DNA from: Sulfurimonadaceae bacterium
GTDB taxonomy: Bacteria > Campylobacterota > Campylobacteria > Campylobacterales > Sulfurimonadaceae
Assembly: GCA_028685945.1 (NCBI GenBank)
Contig: JAQUCZ010000039.1
Coordinates: 1 to 7,810, forward strand
Length of the DNA stretch: 7,810 nt
Direction: 5' to 3'
Shown here: piece by piece, positions 1 to 5,481 of the stretch
How the letters are laid out: each line of letters opens with the position of its first letter
How positions within the stretch are numbered: the first letter of the stretch is position 1
The notes under the pieces: model-generated
What the model saw: the letters and a program-made list of their open reading frames with translations, nothing else
Database searches by the model: none
What the model was told of the DNA's origin: nothing
Translations under genes and position numbers: made by a program

Positions 1-461
1 TGATGTACAGGCTTGCCGATTACGATCCGAGTGACGCGTACTACACCTATCTCAACGAGTTGCTCGAAGTGTGTGATACGCCGCTGCTCAAACCCCTTTT
101 TACCTTGATAGAGCAGCTAGACGAAAACAAACACAAATTCGGCTGGATAGGGGATTACGAATCGTTTCTGATAGCACAGATTTTGCCGAGTATTAAAAAT
201 ATGCTCCAAAAGCTAGAAGATGAAACGATCGAGCCGCTTTTAGGGATGATCGATATGTTTTTGCAGGAGTACAAACAGACGGTTGCCCACGAGTGTGCAA
301 ACAGAACGAGAACGATGCTCAAAGAGGAACTGGCAAACTGCTTTGACACACTTCAGGTTTGTGCTTTGAAATTTTTGCTTGAAAAAGAGGAGATCGACTT
401 TGTTTTGGTAGGGATGAGAAAGCCTAGCTACGTGCATCAGGTATTATCATTGCAAGATTAA
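1..461 (+). CDS. Probable aldo/keto reductase, C-terminal part (5' end outside window)
   Basis: The reading frame is open from the first bases and ends at TAA 459-461. The first ATG (base 3) is probably internal, because no ribosome site can be seen and the family is much longer. About 152 residues are visible. The last 30 (FLLEKEEIDFVLVGMRKPSY) resemble the end of aldo/keto reductases, where a strand and a 'GMR-P-YV' loop close the TIM barrel and help bind NADP(H). The stretch before it is long, charged and helical (roughly residues 30-115). This is unusual for a minimal aldo/keto reductase and suggests an enlarged or lineage-specific C-terminal region. The catalytic Asp/Tyr/Lys/His residues would lie upstream and cannot be checked. 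The substrate is unknown. The assignment rests on the short C-terminal motif only, so the family call is moderate; that this is a real gene is more certain. Confidence 0.55.
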   Translation, partial: MYRLADYDPSDAYYTYLNELLEVCDTPLLKPLFTLIEQLDENKHKFGWIGDYESFLIAQILPSIKNMLQKLEDETIEPLLGMIDMFLQEYKQTVAHECANRTRTMLKEELANCFDTLQVCALKFLLEKEEIDFVLVGMRKPSYVHQVLSLQD

Positions 462-497
462 AAGGCGCGTCAAGTTTTAATTTTTATGGCATGTTAA

Positions 498-527
498 GCG
501 ACTTTGTCATATTTTATACTTACTAAA
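498..527 (+). promoter_or_regulatory. Candidate promoter for nfu-TPR-murE
   Basis: In the 92-base gap after the first gene, TATACT at 515-520 lies in a T/A-rich stretch and is a 5/6 match to the sigma-70 -10 box. It is 33 bases before the nfu ATG, which would give a leader of about 25 bases. There is no good -35 at the right distance (TGTTAA 492-497 is poor), but Campylobacterota housekeeping promoters often lack one. I see no clear intrinsic terminator for the upstream gene, so readthrough is also possible. Confidence 0.4.
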
Positions 528-542
528 AAAGAAAGATAATTA

Positions 543-547
543 AAGGA
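543..547 (+). promoter_or_regulatory. Ribosome binding site deciding the nfu start
   Basis: AAGGA at 543-547 is 6 bases before ATG 554 and only 3 before the in-frame TTG at 551. It therefore favours the ATG as the start of the NifU-like protein. Confidence 0.6.
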
Positions 548-553
548 TATTTG

Positions 554-829
554 ATGATTCCATTTTCTGATGAAGAGCTGATCTCTCCTGTTAGAAATGT
601 GATAGATAAAGTACGTCCCTCATTGGCACTCGATGGCGGAGATATAGATTTTATTACGGTTAAAAATGCAAAAGTATATGTACAATTAAAGGGTGCCTGC
701 GTAGGGTGTGCAAGCAGCGGCACCACGTTAAAATACGGAGTAGAGAGACAACTTCGTATGGATATACATCCCGAGTTGGTCGTTGTAAACGTGCCCATCG
801 GGATGGAAAACGATATAGAGAATTTATAA
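554..829 (+). CDS. NifU-like (Nfu) Fe-S cluster scaffold/carrier protein
   Basis: This 91-residue protein is essentially only the NifU C-terminal (Nfu) domain. Residues 8-25 (ELISPVRNVIDKVRPSLA) form the first helix, followed by the conserved 'DGGDI' (27-31). The cluster-binding CxxC is C49-V-G-C52, in 'LKGACVGCASS', followed by a helix that begins TLKYGVE. Nfu domains bind a [4Fe-4S] cluster at the interface of a dimer and pass it to target apoproteins in the cytoplasm. There is no A-type or NifU N-terminal domain, so this is a minimal stand-alone Nfu like those common in epsilonproteobacteria. ATG 554 is preferred over TTG 551 on ribosome-site spacing. It is the first gene of a probable operon, 14 bases upstream of the TPR gene. 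Fe-S proteins are plentiful in the likely host, but which clients it serves cannot be told from the sequence. Confidence 0.9.
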   Translation: MIPFSDEELISPVRNVIDKVRPSLALDGGDIDFITVKNAKVYVQLKGACVGCASSGTTLKYGVERQLRMDIHPELVVVNVPIGMENDIENL

Positions 830-843
830 ACAAAGAAAACGAC

Positions 844-1437
844 ATGAGTTCAATGAGTAAACACAAAACATTATCACAAGCCAAAGAGAGCTTTTCAAAG
901 TCCGACTACAAAAAAGCGTTGGAGAAATTTGCCGCGGTTTTACAAAACTATCCAAACTCCAAAGAGGCGTATAATGGTGTCATACTTTCTGAAATGGCGT
1001 TAAGCGGCGAAGGGGGAGCGGAAGCTTTGTTCGACTACTACGAGATACTCAAAGAGGAGAACAAAGAGGAAGCGGATCTCATTATGAGCGAAATTCTTAA
1101 AAATATCGACGGTACCATCGAGAAGCTCAGTGAAGTTTTTGCCGAACCTCTGCGCGATAGACTCGAGCTTGAAGACGGTATTTTGTACGAGGATTTCAAA
1201 GCTATCGTGGAGAAAACGAACAATTTTAAAGAGACCTTTGAAAATATTATGTTCTCCACGCGCGTCATCATCACCCATAAAGCCGATTTCGTCGATTTCT
1301 TAAACAGATTGATCGAAAACGGTTTTAGCGAAATGGCGCTTTCCTATTTGGAAAATGCTCTTGCGGCGTATCCGACCGATATGGAGTTACACAAAGTGCT
1401 TAAAAAACTGGTAAAGGTAAAAAAGCTTGAAAATTAA
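844..1437 (+). CDS. TPR-like helical repeat protein of unknown function
   Basis: This is a 197-residue, highly charged, all-helical protein. Residues 8-40 (ALEKFAAVLQNYPNSKEAYN) fit the A/B helix pattern of a tetratricopeptide repeat, with the usual Tyr/Ala/Pro placement. A second repeat-like unit is at about 158-185 (FSEMALSYLENALAAYPTD). The middle is Glu/Lys-rich and may form longer paired helices. There is no signal peptide or membrane segment, so a cytoplasmic adaptor role is likely, but the partner is unknown. The frame stays open upstream to base 706, but that stretch is an out-of-frame shadow of nfu. ATG 844 sits just past the nfu stop and ATG 853 is an alternative. The ribosome site is weak (AAAGAAAA, 832-839), so coupling to nfu translation is plausible. 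Its end overlaps the murE start by 11 bases. Presumably conserved in related genomes; I can assign no specific function. Confidence 0.8.
   Translation: MSSMSKHKTLSQAKESFSKSDYKKALEKFAAVLQNYPNSKEAYNGVILSEMALSGEGGAEALFDYYEILKEENKEEADLIMSEILKNIDGTIEKLSEVFAEPLRDRLELEDGILYEDFKAIVEKTNNFKETFENIMFSTRVIITHKADFVDFLNRLIENGFSEMALSYLENALAAYPTDMELHKVLKKLVKVKKLEN
1413..1417 (+). promoter_or_regulatory. Ribosome binding site supporting the murE TTG start
   Basis: AAAGG at 1413-1417, inside the last codons of the TPR gene, is 9 bases before TTG 1427. No ATG lies in frame before the ATP-binding loop of MurE, so TTG is the only sensible start. Confidence 0.6.
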
Positions 1438-2725
1438 ACTCCCCGCGCAGCCTTTTGCATACGTCACCGACGACTCTTTAGAGTGTGACGCAGAGACTGC
1501 ATTTTTACTCACCTCCCAAAACACAAAGTATTTGGCACATGCCAAAGAAAACAAAGCCCACTCTATCATCAAAATCACCGACATTGCCCCGCTTTTTGGG
1601 GTCGATAAAATCAAAATTATCGGTATTACGGGAACAAACGGCAAAACAACCGTAGCAAGTGCTATCTACTCATTTTTGCTTGATCTAGGGTACAAAGCCG
1701 CCATGCAAGGCACGCGCGGTTTTTTTATGAACGACGAAGTGGTCGAGGGGAAATCGCTGACGACCCCGAGTGTTTTGCACACCTACAAACATATTTACCA
1801 AGCGGTAGAAGCGGGATGCGAATATTTTATTATGGAAGTAAGCTCCCATGCCATCGTTCAAGAGCGTATCGAAGGGCTAAACTTCGCGCTCAAAATTTTG
1901 ACCAATATCACCCAAGACCATCTCGATTTTCACAAAACGATCGAGGAATACACGGCGGTGAAAAACAGCTTTTTTGCCGATGAGAGCAAAAAACTGATCA
2001 ACAAAGACGAGCCGCGTGCTTCGTTTAACATCAAAAACGCCTTTACCTACGGGATAGAAAACCCCGCTACCTACAAACTGATGGCATACTCGCTCAACGA
2101 AGCTTCAAGCGGGATTATCAAATATTTCGAGCAGATTGTCCCCTTTACCTCGTCGCTTCACGGATTTTTTAATCTTTACAACCTTCTTGCCGCTATCGGC
2201 GCGGTGCATATTCTCACGGGTAAAACCCTCGAGGAGATCACGGAAGTGGTCGATAACTTCGCAGGGGTGAGCGGCAGAATGGAGCAGGTGAGCCAAAACC
2301 CCAATGTTATCGTCGATTTTGCCCATACTCCCGACGGGATGCTCCAAGTGCTCAATGCCCTCAAAGAGAAAGAGCTTCTCGTGGTATTCGGTGCCGGCGG
2401 CGATCGTGACAGAACCAAACGCCCCCTTATGGGAAAAGTAGCGGCGACGCTGGCGAAAAAAGTTTTTATCACCAGCGACAACCCGCGCCATGAAGACCCC
2501 GAAGCGATCGTAGCGGATATTTTGGAGGGGATCGACGAGAAGAGCAACGTCGTCGTAGAACTCAACAGACGCAAAGCGATCGAAGCCGCACTCAAAGAGC
2601 AAAAAGAGGATGAAGTGGTGGTGATTTTAGGAAAAGGGGATGAAAACTATCAGATCATCTACGATCAAAAATTCCCCTTTGACGACAGAGAAACGGTTCG
2701 GGAGATTTTAGGGATACAACCCTAA
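1427..2725 (+). CDS. murE: UDP-N-acetylmuramoyl-tripeptide synthetase MurE (meso-diaminopimelate ligase)
   Basis: MurE adds meso-diaminopimelate to UDP-MurNAc-L-Ala-D-Glu, using ATP, in cytoplasmic peptidoglycan precursor synthesis. The 432-residue product has the Mur ligase order. A short N-terminal substrate domain (about 1-62) is followed by the central ATPase domain with P-loop GTNGKTT (69-75), LTTPS (111-115), EVSSHAIVQERI (137-148) and NITQDHLDFH (160-169). K179 in TAVKNSF is the likely carbamylated Lys. The C-terminal domain carries DNPRHEDP (351-358), whose DNPR box is the known marker for meso-DAP rather than lysine. GKGDENYQ (402-409) replaces the more usual GKGHExYQ. It is shorter than the E. 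coli enzyme (about 495), mainly in the N-terminal domain, as is usual in this phylum. The start is TTG 1427, overlapping the TPR gene by 11 bases. It ends at TAA 2723-2725 within a hairpin shared with the opposing gene. Confidence 0.95.
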   Translation: MKIKLPAQPFAYVTDDSLECDAETAFLLTSQNTKYLAHAKENKAHSIIKITDIAPLFGVDKIKIIGITGTNGKTTVASAIYSFLLDLGYKAAMQGTRGFFMNDEVVEGKSLTTPSVLHTYKHIYQAVEAGCEYFIMEVSSHAIVQERIEGLNFALKILTNITQDHLDFHKTIEEYTAVKNSFFADESKKLINKDEPRASFNIKNAFTYGIENPATYKLMAYSLNEASSGIIKYFEQIVPFTSSLHGFFNLYNLLAAIGAVHILTGKTLEEITEVVDNFAGVSGRMEQVSQNPNVIVDFAHTPDGMLQVLNALKEKELLVVFGAGGDRDRTKRPLMGKVAATLAKKVFITSDNPRHEDPEAIVADILEGIDEKSNVVVELNRRKAIEAALKEQKEDEVVVILGKGDENYQIIYDQKFPFDDRETVREILGIQP

Positions 2726-2727
2726 AA
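2706..2727. repeat. Perfect inverted repeat holding both convergent stop codons
   Basis: TTTTAGGG (2706-2713) and CCCTAAAA (2720-2727) are perfect 8-bp arms around the loop ATACAA. The right arm holds the murE TAA (2723-2725) and, read on the minus strand, the TAG stop of the opposing barrel gene (2724-2722). The hairpin would form in transcripts from both directions. It is not a textbook intrinsic terminator, because the stem ends in A residues on the 3' side and no U-tract follows on either strand. It may instead act as a 3'-end stabiliser, or slow polymerases approaching head-on. Confidence 0.6.
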
Positions 2728-3264
2728 CCGTACGTTTATCCCCGCGTAGCCTACGTTGGCATGTGACTTGATTTTCGTGTCGGTCGTTGCTTGGTTGGAG
2801 CGCTCGTAGGAGATGTTTTTATACTCATACCCAAGCTGCAAATCGAAATGCTCGTTTAACGGAATAAACACCCCCGTTCCCAAAGTGAAGTGCCCGTGAT
2901 GGATCGTGTCGCTTTGAGCTCCGTTTGTTTTACACGACCCGAACCCGAATCCCGCTTTGAGGTAAGGGTTTGCAAAAAGATCGAGGTTGAACGCTTTGAG
3001 CAATTCGACGCTTAAACCGTAGGTGTCGGTCTCGTTGTAGACATTTGATTTGGCATCTTTTTGGGTGTAATCAAAAGAGAACTCGACCGCATACGCATCG
3101 ATATCCCCGTAGCCGATTTTAAACTTCGCGTGGTTGTAGGTTTTAGACTTGTAATTTGCATCGTCGAATTTTTCGCTCAAGAGACCAACGCCCGTCCCCA
3201 CATAAAGTTTTGCCTCGCCGTAAAGGGCACATGCCAAGAGAAGAAAAGAGAGTATTTTTTTCAA
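2722..3264 (-). CDS. Small outer-membrane beta-barrel protein (porin/OmpW-like fold)
   Basis: The product is 180 residues. Residues 1-18 form a signal peptide (KK, then a short hydrophobic core ILSFLLLACALY) with likely signal peptidase I cleavage after GEA18. The mature part alternates hydrophobic and polar residues in about eight strands with glycine and aromatic edges: LYVGTGVG near the start, then YGLSVELL, YLKAGFGFG, FTLGTGVFI and FDLQLGYEYKNI. It ends in phenylalanine (GYAGINVRF), the C-terminal signal read by the BAM insertion machinery. The size fits an eight-stranded barrel of the OmpA/OmpW kind, without a peptidoglycan-binding domain. LLAC at 9-12 resembles a lipobox but lies too early to be convincing. 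The start is TTG at 3264-3262, with GGA 5 bases upstream; no early ATG is in frame. It converges on murE with a 4-base overlap and diverges from the ferredoxin operon. Exact function unknown. Confidence 0.8.
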   Translation of the reverse strand: MKKILSFLLLACALYGEAKLYVGTGVGLLSEKFDDANYKSKTYNHAKFKIGYGDIDAYAVEFSFDYTQKDAKSNVYNETDTYGLSVELLKAFNLDLFANPYLKAGFGFGSCKTNGAQSDTIHHGHFTLGTGVFIPLNEHFDLQLGYEYKNISYERSNQATTDTKIKSHANVGYAGINVRF

Positions 3265-3286
3265 GAGTTTCCGTCCGTTTGCTGAA

Positions 3287-3318
3287 TTTTGCGCAATTAT
3301 ACCGCATTAAAACGAAGC
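3287..3318 (-). promoter_or_regulatory. Promoter of the beta-barrel gene
   Basis: On the minus strand a perfect TATAAT (3301-3296) lies about 31 bases upstream of the TTG start and is followed by TGCGCAAAA. The -35 region is weak (TTTATC, 3324-3319). A second TATAAT further up (3329-3324) is an alternative -10. The sequence from the -10 into the start region (3301-3287) is identical to that of the opposite promoter. Confidence 0.6.
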
Positions 3319-3382
3319 GATAAATTATATTAACTATCTTAAAGAATGAAACTTGTTTCCTCGGTTGAGAATAGGCGGCGCT

Positions 3383-3404
3383 ATTTTTTGCTATAATTGC
3401 GCAA
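3383..3404 (+). promoter_or_regulatory. Extended -10 promoter of the ferredoxin-panD-ybaB-PDZ-ispA-tkt operon
   Basis: TGCTATAAT (3389-3397) is a perfect extended -10 box, preceded by a run of T (3383-3388). This is the typical housekeeping promoter form in Campylobacterota, where a -35 box is often absent; the nearest candidate, TTGAGA 3365-3370, is too far away at 21 bases. Transcription would begin around 3403-3405, inside or just after the palindrome TTGCGCAA (3397-3404), leaving a leader of about 20 bases before the ferredoxin gene. Confidence 0.75.
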
Positions 3405-3411
3405 AAATTTT

Positions 3412-3416
3412 AAGGA
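3412..3416 (+). promoter_or_regulatory. Ribosome binding site deciding the ferredoxin start
   Basis: AAGGA at 3412-3416 is 9 bases before ATG 3426 and only 3 before ATG 3420. The spacing favours 3426, although 3420 (two extra residues, MI) cannot be ruled out. Confidence 0.5.
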
Positions 3417-3425
3417 TCAATGATT

Positions 3426-3800
3426 ATGGGAATCCCACAACCGGCATTTTATATATTTAAATGTGAACAATCGGCACCTCCGGGGATGCCAAAACCATCG
3501 TGTGTAACGGCGCAAACTCAAGATTTATTCCAATACTTGGCGCAAAAATTGATGATGGAAGGCGTTATGGGTACGGTACAGCCTATCCGCACATCATGTA
3601 TGAACCGTTGTAACGCAGGTCCCGTAATGCTTGTAGAACCGGGACATACAATGTATGCAGGGCTTACAAAAGAGAAGATCGATCGCATCGTTGCAGAACA
3701 TATTCTCGGCGGCAACGTAGTGAGCGAGTATGTGATCAATCCTGAACTGTGGGATGAGCCTATCAGCCCCGCAGAGATGAAAAAACAGATGGGACGCTAA
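3426..3800 (+). CDS. Thioredoxin-like [2Fe-2S] ferredoxin
   Basis: The product is 124 residues. Four cysteines are spaced C13-x12-C26 and C58-x3-C62, the pattern of the thioredoxin-fold [2Fe-2S] ferredoxins (Shethna/FeSII type and the related NuoE C-terminal fold). The surrounding motifs match: FYIFKCEQ at the first ligand, RTSCMNRCNAGPVMLV at the second pair, then GHTMYAGLTKEKIDRIVAEHI, a helix typical of the family's C-terminal end. It is probably a soluble cytoplasmic electron carrier or Fe-S protein; its redox partner cannot be read from the sequence. The start at ATG 3426 rests on ribosome-site spacing; ATG 3420 would add two residues. It is first in the operon, right behind a strong extended -10 promoter, and its TAA directly abuts the panD ATG. 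No hydrogenase or complex I gene adjoins it, so a general role is inferred. Confidence 0.85.
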   Translation: MGIPQPAFYIFKCEQSAPPGMPKPSCVTAQTQDLFQYLAQKLMMEGVMGTVQPIRTSCMNRCNAGPVMLVEPGHTMYAGLTKEKIDRIVAEHILGGNVVSEYVINPELWDEPISPAEMKKQMGR

Positions 3801-4166
3801 ATGGTAATCGAGATGTTATACAGCAAAATCCACCGCGCTACCGTGACGGATGCCAACTTAAACTATGTCGGCTCAATCACGATCGATGAGGAGCTTTTGG
3901 AAGCTTCAAAGATGCGCGTAGGGCAAAAAGTGGAGATTTTAAACATCAACAACGGTGAGAGATTTTCAACCTACATTATTTTGGGCGAGCGCGGCAAACG
4001 CGATATCTGCCTTAACGGTGCGGCTGCGAGAAAAGTGCACAAAGGGGATAAAATCATCATCGTTGCCTATGCAACATATGATGAAAAAGAGCTTGATACA
4101 TACAAGCCCAGAGTCGTTTTGGTCGACGATAATAACGACATAGACCACGTATTAGACGAGATTTAA
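3801..4166 (+). CDS. panD: Aspartate 1-decarboxylase (PanD), pyruvoyl enzyme precursor
   Basis: PanD converts L-aspartate to beta-alanine for pantothenate and coenzyme A synthesis, in the cytoplasm. The proenzyme cuts itself between Gly24 and Ser25, and the serine becomes the pyruvoyl cofactor. With the start at ATG 3801 the cleavage pair falls exactly at G24-S25 (NYVGSITID). Other E. coli-numbered residues also fall in place: K9 and H11 in SKIHR, R54, Y58 and N72 followed by GAAAR. This strongly supports the start over the internal ATG at 3813. The length, 121 residues, is normal (E. coli 126). GGGA at 3791-3794 serves as ribosome site inside the end of the ferredoxin gene. The gene abuts the ferredoxin stop with no gap and is followed after one base by the YbaB gene, so it is translated as part of the operon. 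A fully functional enzyme is expected; activation by an accessory protein was not assessed. Confidence 0.96.
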   Translation: MVIEMLYSKIHRATVTDANLNYVGSITIDEELLEASKMRVGQKVEILNINNGERFSTYIILGERGKRDICLNGAAARKVHKGDKIIIVAYATYDEKELDTYKPRVVLVDDNNDIDHVLDEI

Positions 4167-4167
4167 A

Positions 4168-4485
4168 ATGTTTGGTAATCTCGGTGATATGAGTAAAATG
4201 CTTGAGAGTATGCAAGAGAATGCCGCAAAACTCCAAGCGGAGCTTGAATCGAAAACCTTTAGCGTCAAAAGCGGCGGCGGTATGGTCGAGGTCGTGATGA
4301 ACGGCAAGGGGGAAGTGGTCGATATCACCGTTGATGATTCGCTGATGCAAGACAAAGACTCTTTGCAAATCTTGCTCATAGGTGCGATAAACGACGCGTA
4401 TAAAATGGTAGAACAAAACAAACAAAACTCTGCGATGGGGATGCTCTCGGGTTTGGGCGGGCTTAACCCTTTCGGAGCAAAATAA
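4168..4485 (+). CDS. YbaB/EbfC family nucleoid-associated protein
   Basis: The 105-residue protein has the complete YbaB/EbfC layout. An N-terminal amphipathic helix rich in Met, Gln and Glu (MSKMLESMQENAAKLQAELE, about 8-27) is followed by a three-strand sheet around FSVKSGGGMVEVVMNGKGEVVDITVDDSLM (31-60). A second helix follows (DSLQILLIGAINDAYKMVEQ, about 64-83), then a Gly/Met-rich tail ending in NPFGAK. Family members form tweezer-like dimers that bind DNA with little or modest sequence preference and affect nucleoid structure and expression. In many bacteria the gene lies with dnaX and recR; here it sits between panD and a PDZ gene instead, so no recombination link can be argued from the neighbourhood. 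ATG 4168 is one base after the panD stop; GAG at 4158-4160 is a weak ribosome site, suggesting translational coupling. Confidence 0.93.
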   Translation: MFGNLGDMSKMLESMQENAAKLQAELESKTFSVKSGGGMVEVVMNGKGEVVDITVDDSLMQDKDSLQILLIGAINDAYKMVEQNKQNSAMGMLSGLGGLNPFGAK

Positions 4486-5469
4486 GTGCTGCGCTTTTTT
4501 GCGGCACTGAGTTTTTTCACCCTCTCCCTTATGGCATGCCAAGGGGGATTTGATGCTTGCATCGCCAAAACAAAAGCAACCTGCACGTTTGAGGGACAAA
4601 CGCTAGAGATCCCTCTTAGCGCCACCCAATCGCTCGTTTATACACCCACTCCGCCCAAATCGGGCAAAATTTTAAAATACGACCCTTTTTTATCACTCTA
4701 CCTCGTTGCAAAAAATGTGCGATCGAAATACTATTTCACGCTCAACAAACATCTCTCTTTGGGAGAAGCTTCCGTAACGCCGAAAATGGCGATCGAAGGC
4801 AAAATCACCCGAGCACAAATAGGACTAAACTCCCTTGCAAAAGCCAATGAAGCATTTTTTGCGCCGAGTCTGCTTCTTAATAGCTGCTGTTTTCTCGAAG
4901 GGATCGTGACACCTCGCGGGATCATCCAAAAAACTTACATTAAAAGATTTATAGAATCCAAAGAGAGCCGATACGGCGACATCGGGATACGACTCGATAT
5001 AAAAAGTTCCCTGCCGCACATCGTGGCATGTGACCCTTTTTATAAAGAGAACCCCTTTGAAAAAGGGGATATTCTTCTTGAATTCGAAGGAAAAAAAATA
5101 GCTTCGGCATCGGAGGCGGCAGAGAAGATTTTATTTGCACCGATAGGTTCGAAACAACGCATCAAGGTGCAAAGAGGTTCGCAGATACTTACGTTTGAGG
5201 TAGTCGTTGCACAGCGTTTTGGCGGCGGGGTTCTCAGCGATACCTTTTTGGAATCTAAGGGAATTTTTCTCGACGATGCTTTGCGTGTCGTAGAGGTAAA
5301 TAAAGAGCGCTTGGGTAGCGCTCTTGCGCCCGATGACCGCATACTCGGAGTAGACGGAACGATCGTGCGAACACAGCAGGAGTTACGCGAGAGTTTGGGT
5401 AAAGAGCAAGAGGGTGTAAATTTGCTTGTAGAAAGAGCAGGTTTTCAGTTTTTTGTACGGATAAATTAG
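4486..5469 (+). CDS. Exported tandem PDZ-domain protein (lineage-specific)
   Basis: The product is 327 residues. Residues 1-17 form a hydrophobic signal sequence ending LMA, followed by C18. This could be a lipoprotein site (LMAC, imperfect because of Met at -2) or ordinary signal peptidase cleavage. The mature start is Cys-rich (C18, C25, C33), with a CC pair at 134-135 and C182, which suggests disulfides in the periplasm. Residues 35-160 form an N-terminal domain I do not recognise. A PDZ-like domain follows (about 163-240: YGDIGIRLDI, then NPFEKGDILLEFEGKKI), and a second, more diverged one (about 247-327: ALAPDDRILGVDGTIV). There is no trypsin-like protease domain, so it is not DegP. It probably binds or tethers envelope proteins. 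The start is GTG 4486, directly after the YbaB stop, with GGAG 8 bases upstream. Similar PDZ proteins occur in other Campylobacterota as far as I recall; the role is unknown. Confidence 0.8.
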   Translation: MLRFFAALSFFTLSLMACQGGFDACIAKTKATCTFEGQTLEIPLSATQSLVYTPTPPKSGKILKYDPFLSLYLVAKNVRSKYYFTLNKHLSLGEASVTPKMAIEGKITRAQIGLNSLAKANEAFFAPSLLLNSCCFLEGIVTPRGIIQKTYIKRFIESKESRYGDIGIRLDIKSSLPHIVACDPFYKENPFEKGDILLEFEGKKIASASEAAEKILFAPIGSKQRIKVQRGSQILTFEVVVAQRFGGGVLSDTFLESKGIFLDDALRVVEVNKERLGSALAPDDRILGVDGTIVRTQQELRESLGKEQEGVNLLVERAGFQFFVRIN

Positions 5470-5470
5470 T

Positions 5471-5476
5471 TAGAAT
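5471..5476 (+). promoter_or_regulatory. Possible internal -10 box just before ispA
   Basis: TAGAAT (5471-5476), followed by TTCGC and the ATG at 5482, resembles a -10 with its start region. If it is used, transcription would begin at or next to the ATG and give a leaderless ispA-tkt message, which would fit the lack of a good ribosome site. It is a weak call; there is no -35 box, only A/T-rich sequence upstream. Confidence 0.25.
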
Positions 5477-5481
5477 TTCGC

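Noticed and set aside
462..510. Possible terminator hairpin after the first gene
   Set aside because: The AAGT/ACTT pairing is only 4 bp with a large loop and no U-tract follows.
706..843. Upstream extension of the TPR gene to ATG 706
   Set aside because: These 46 codons lie entirely in a different frame of nfu and give a basic, low-complexity peptide unlike the TPR protein; ATG 844 follows the nfu stop directly.
2105..2602. Open frames of 139 and 165 codons antisense to murE
   Set aside because: They lie wholly opposite conserved MurE motifs, have Ser/Arg- or His/Phe-rich compositions typical of shadows, and show no ribosome site or domain.
3039..3264. Lipoprotein reading of the barrel protein (LLAC at residues 9-12)
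   Set aside because: The Cys is only 12 residues from the start with a very short hydrophobic core; GEA18 gives a better signal peptidase I site and the protein ends in the outer-membrane Phe signal.
4057..4625. Two long minus-strand frames (180 and 157 codons) opposite panD/ybaB/PDZ
   Set aside because: They cross three confident genes on the other strand, carry no recognisable motif, and overlap each other in different frames.
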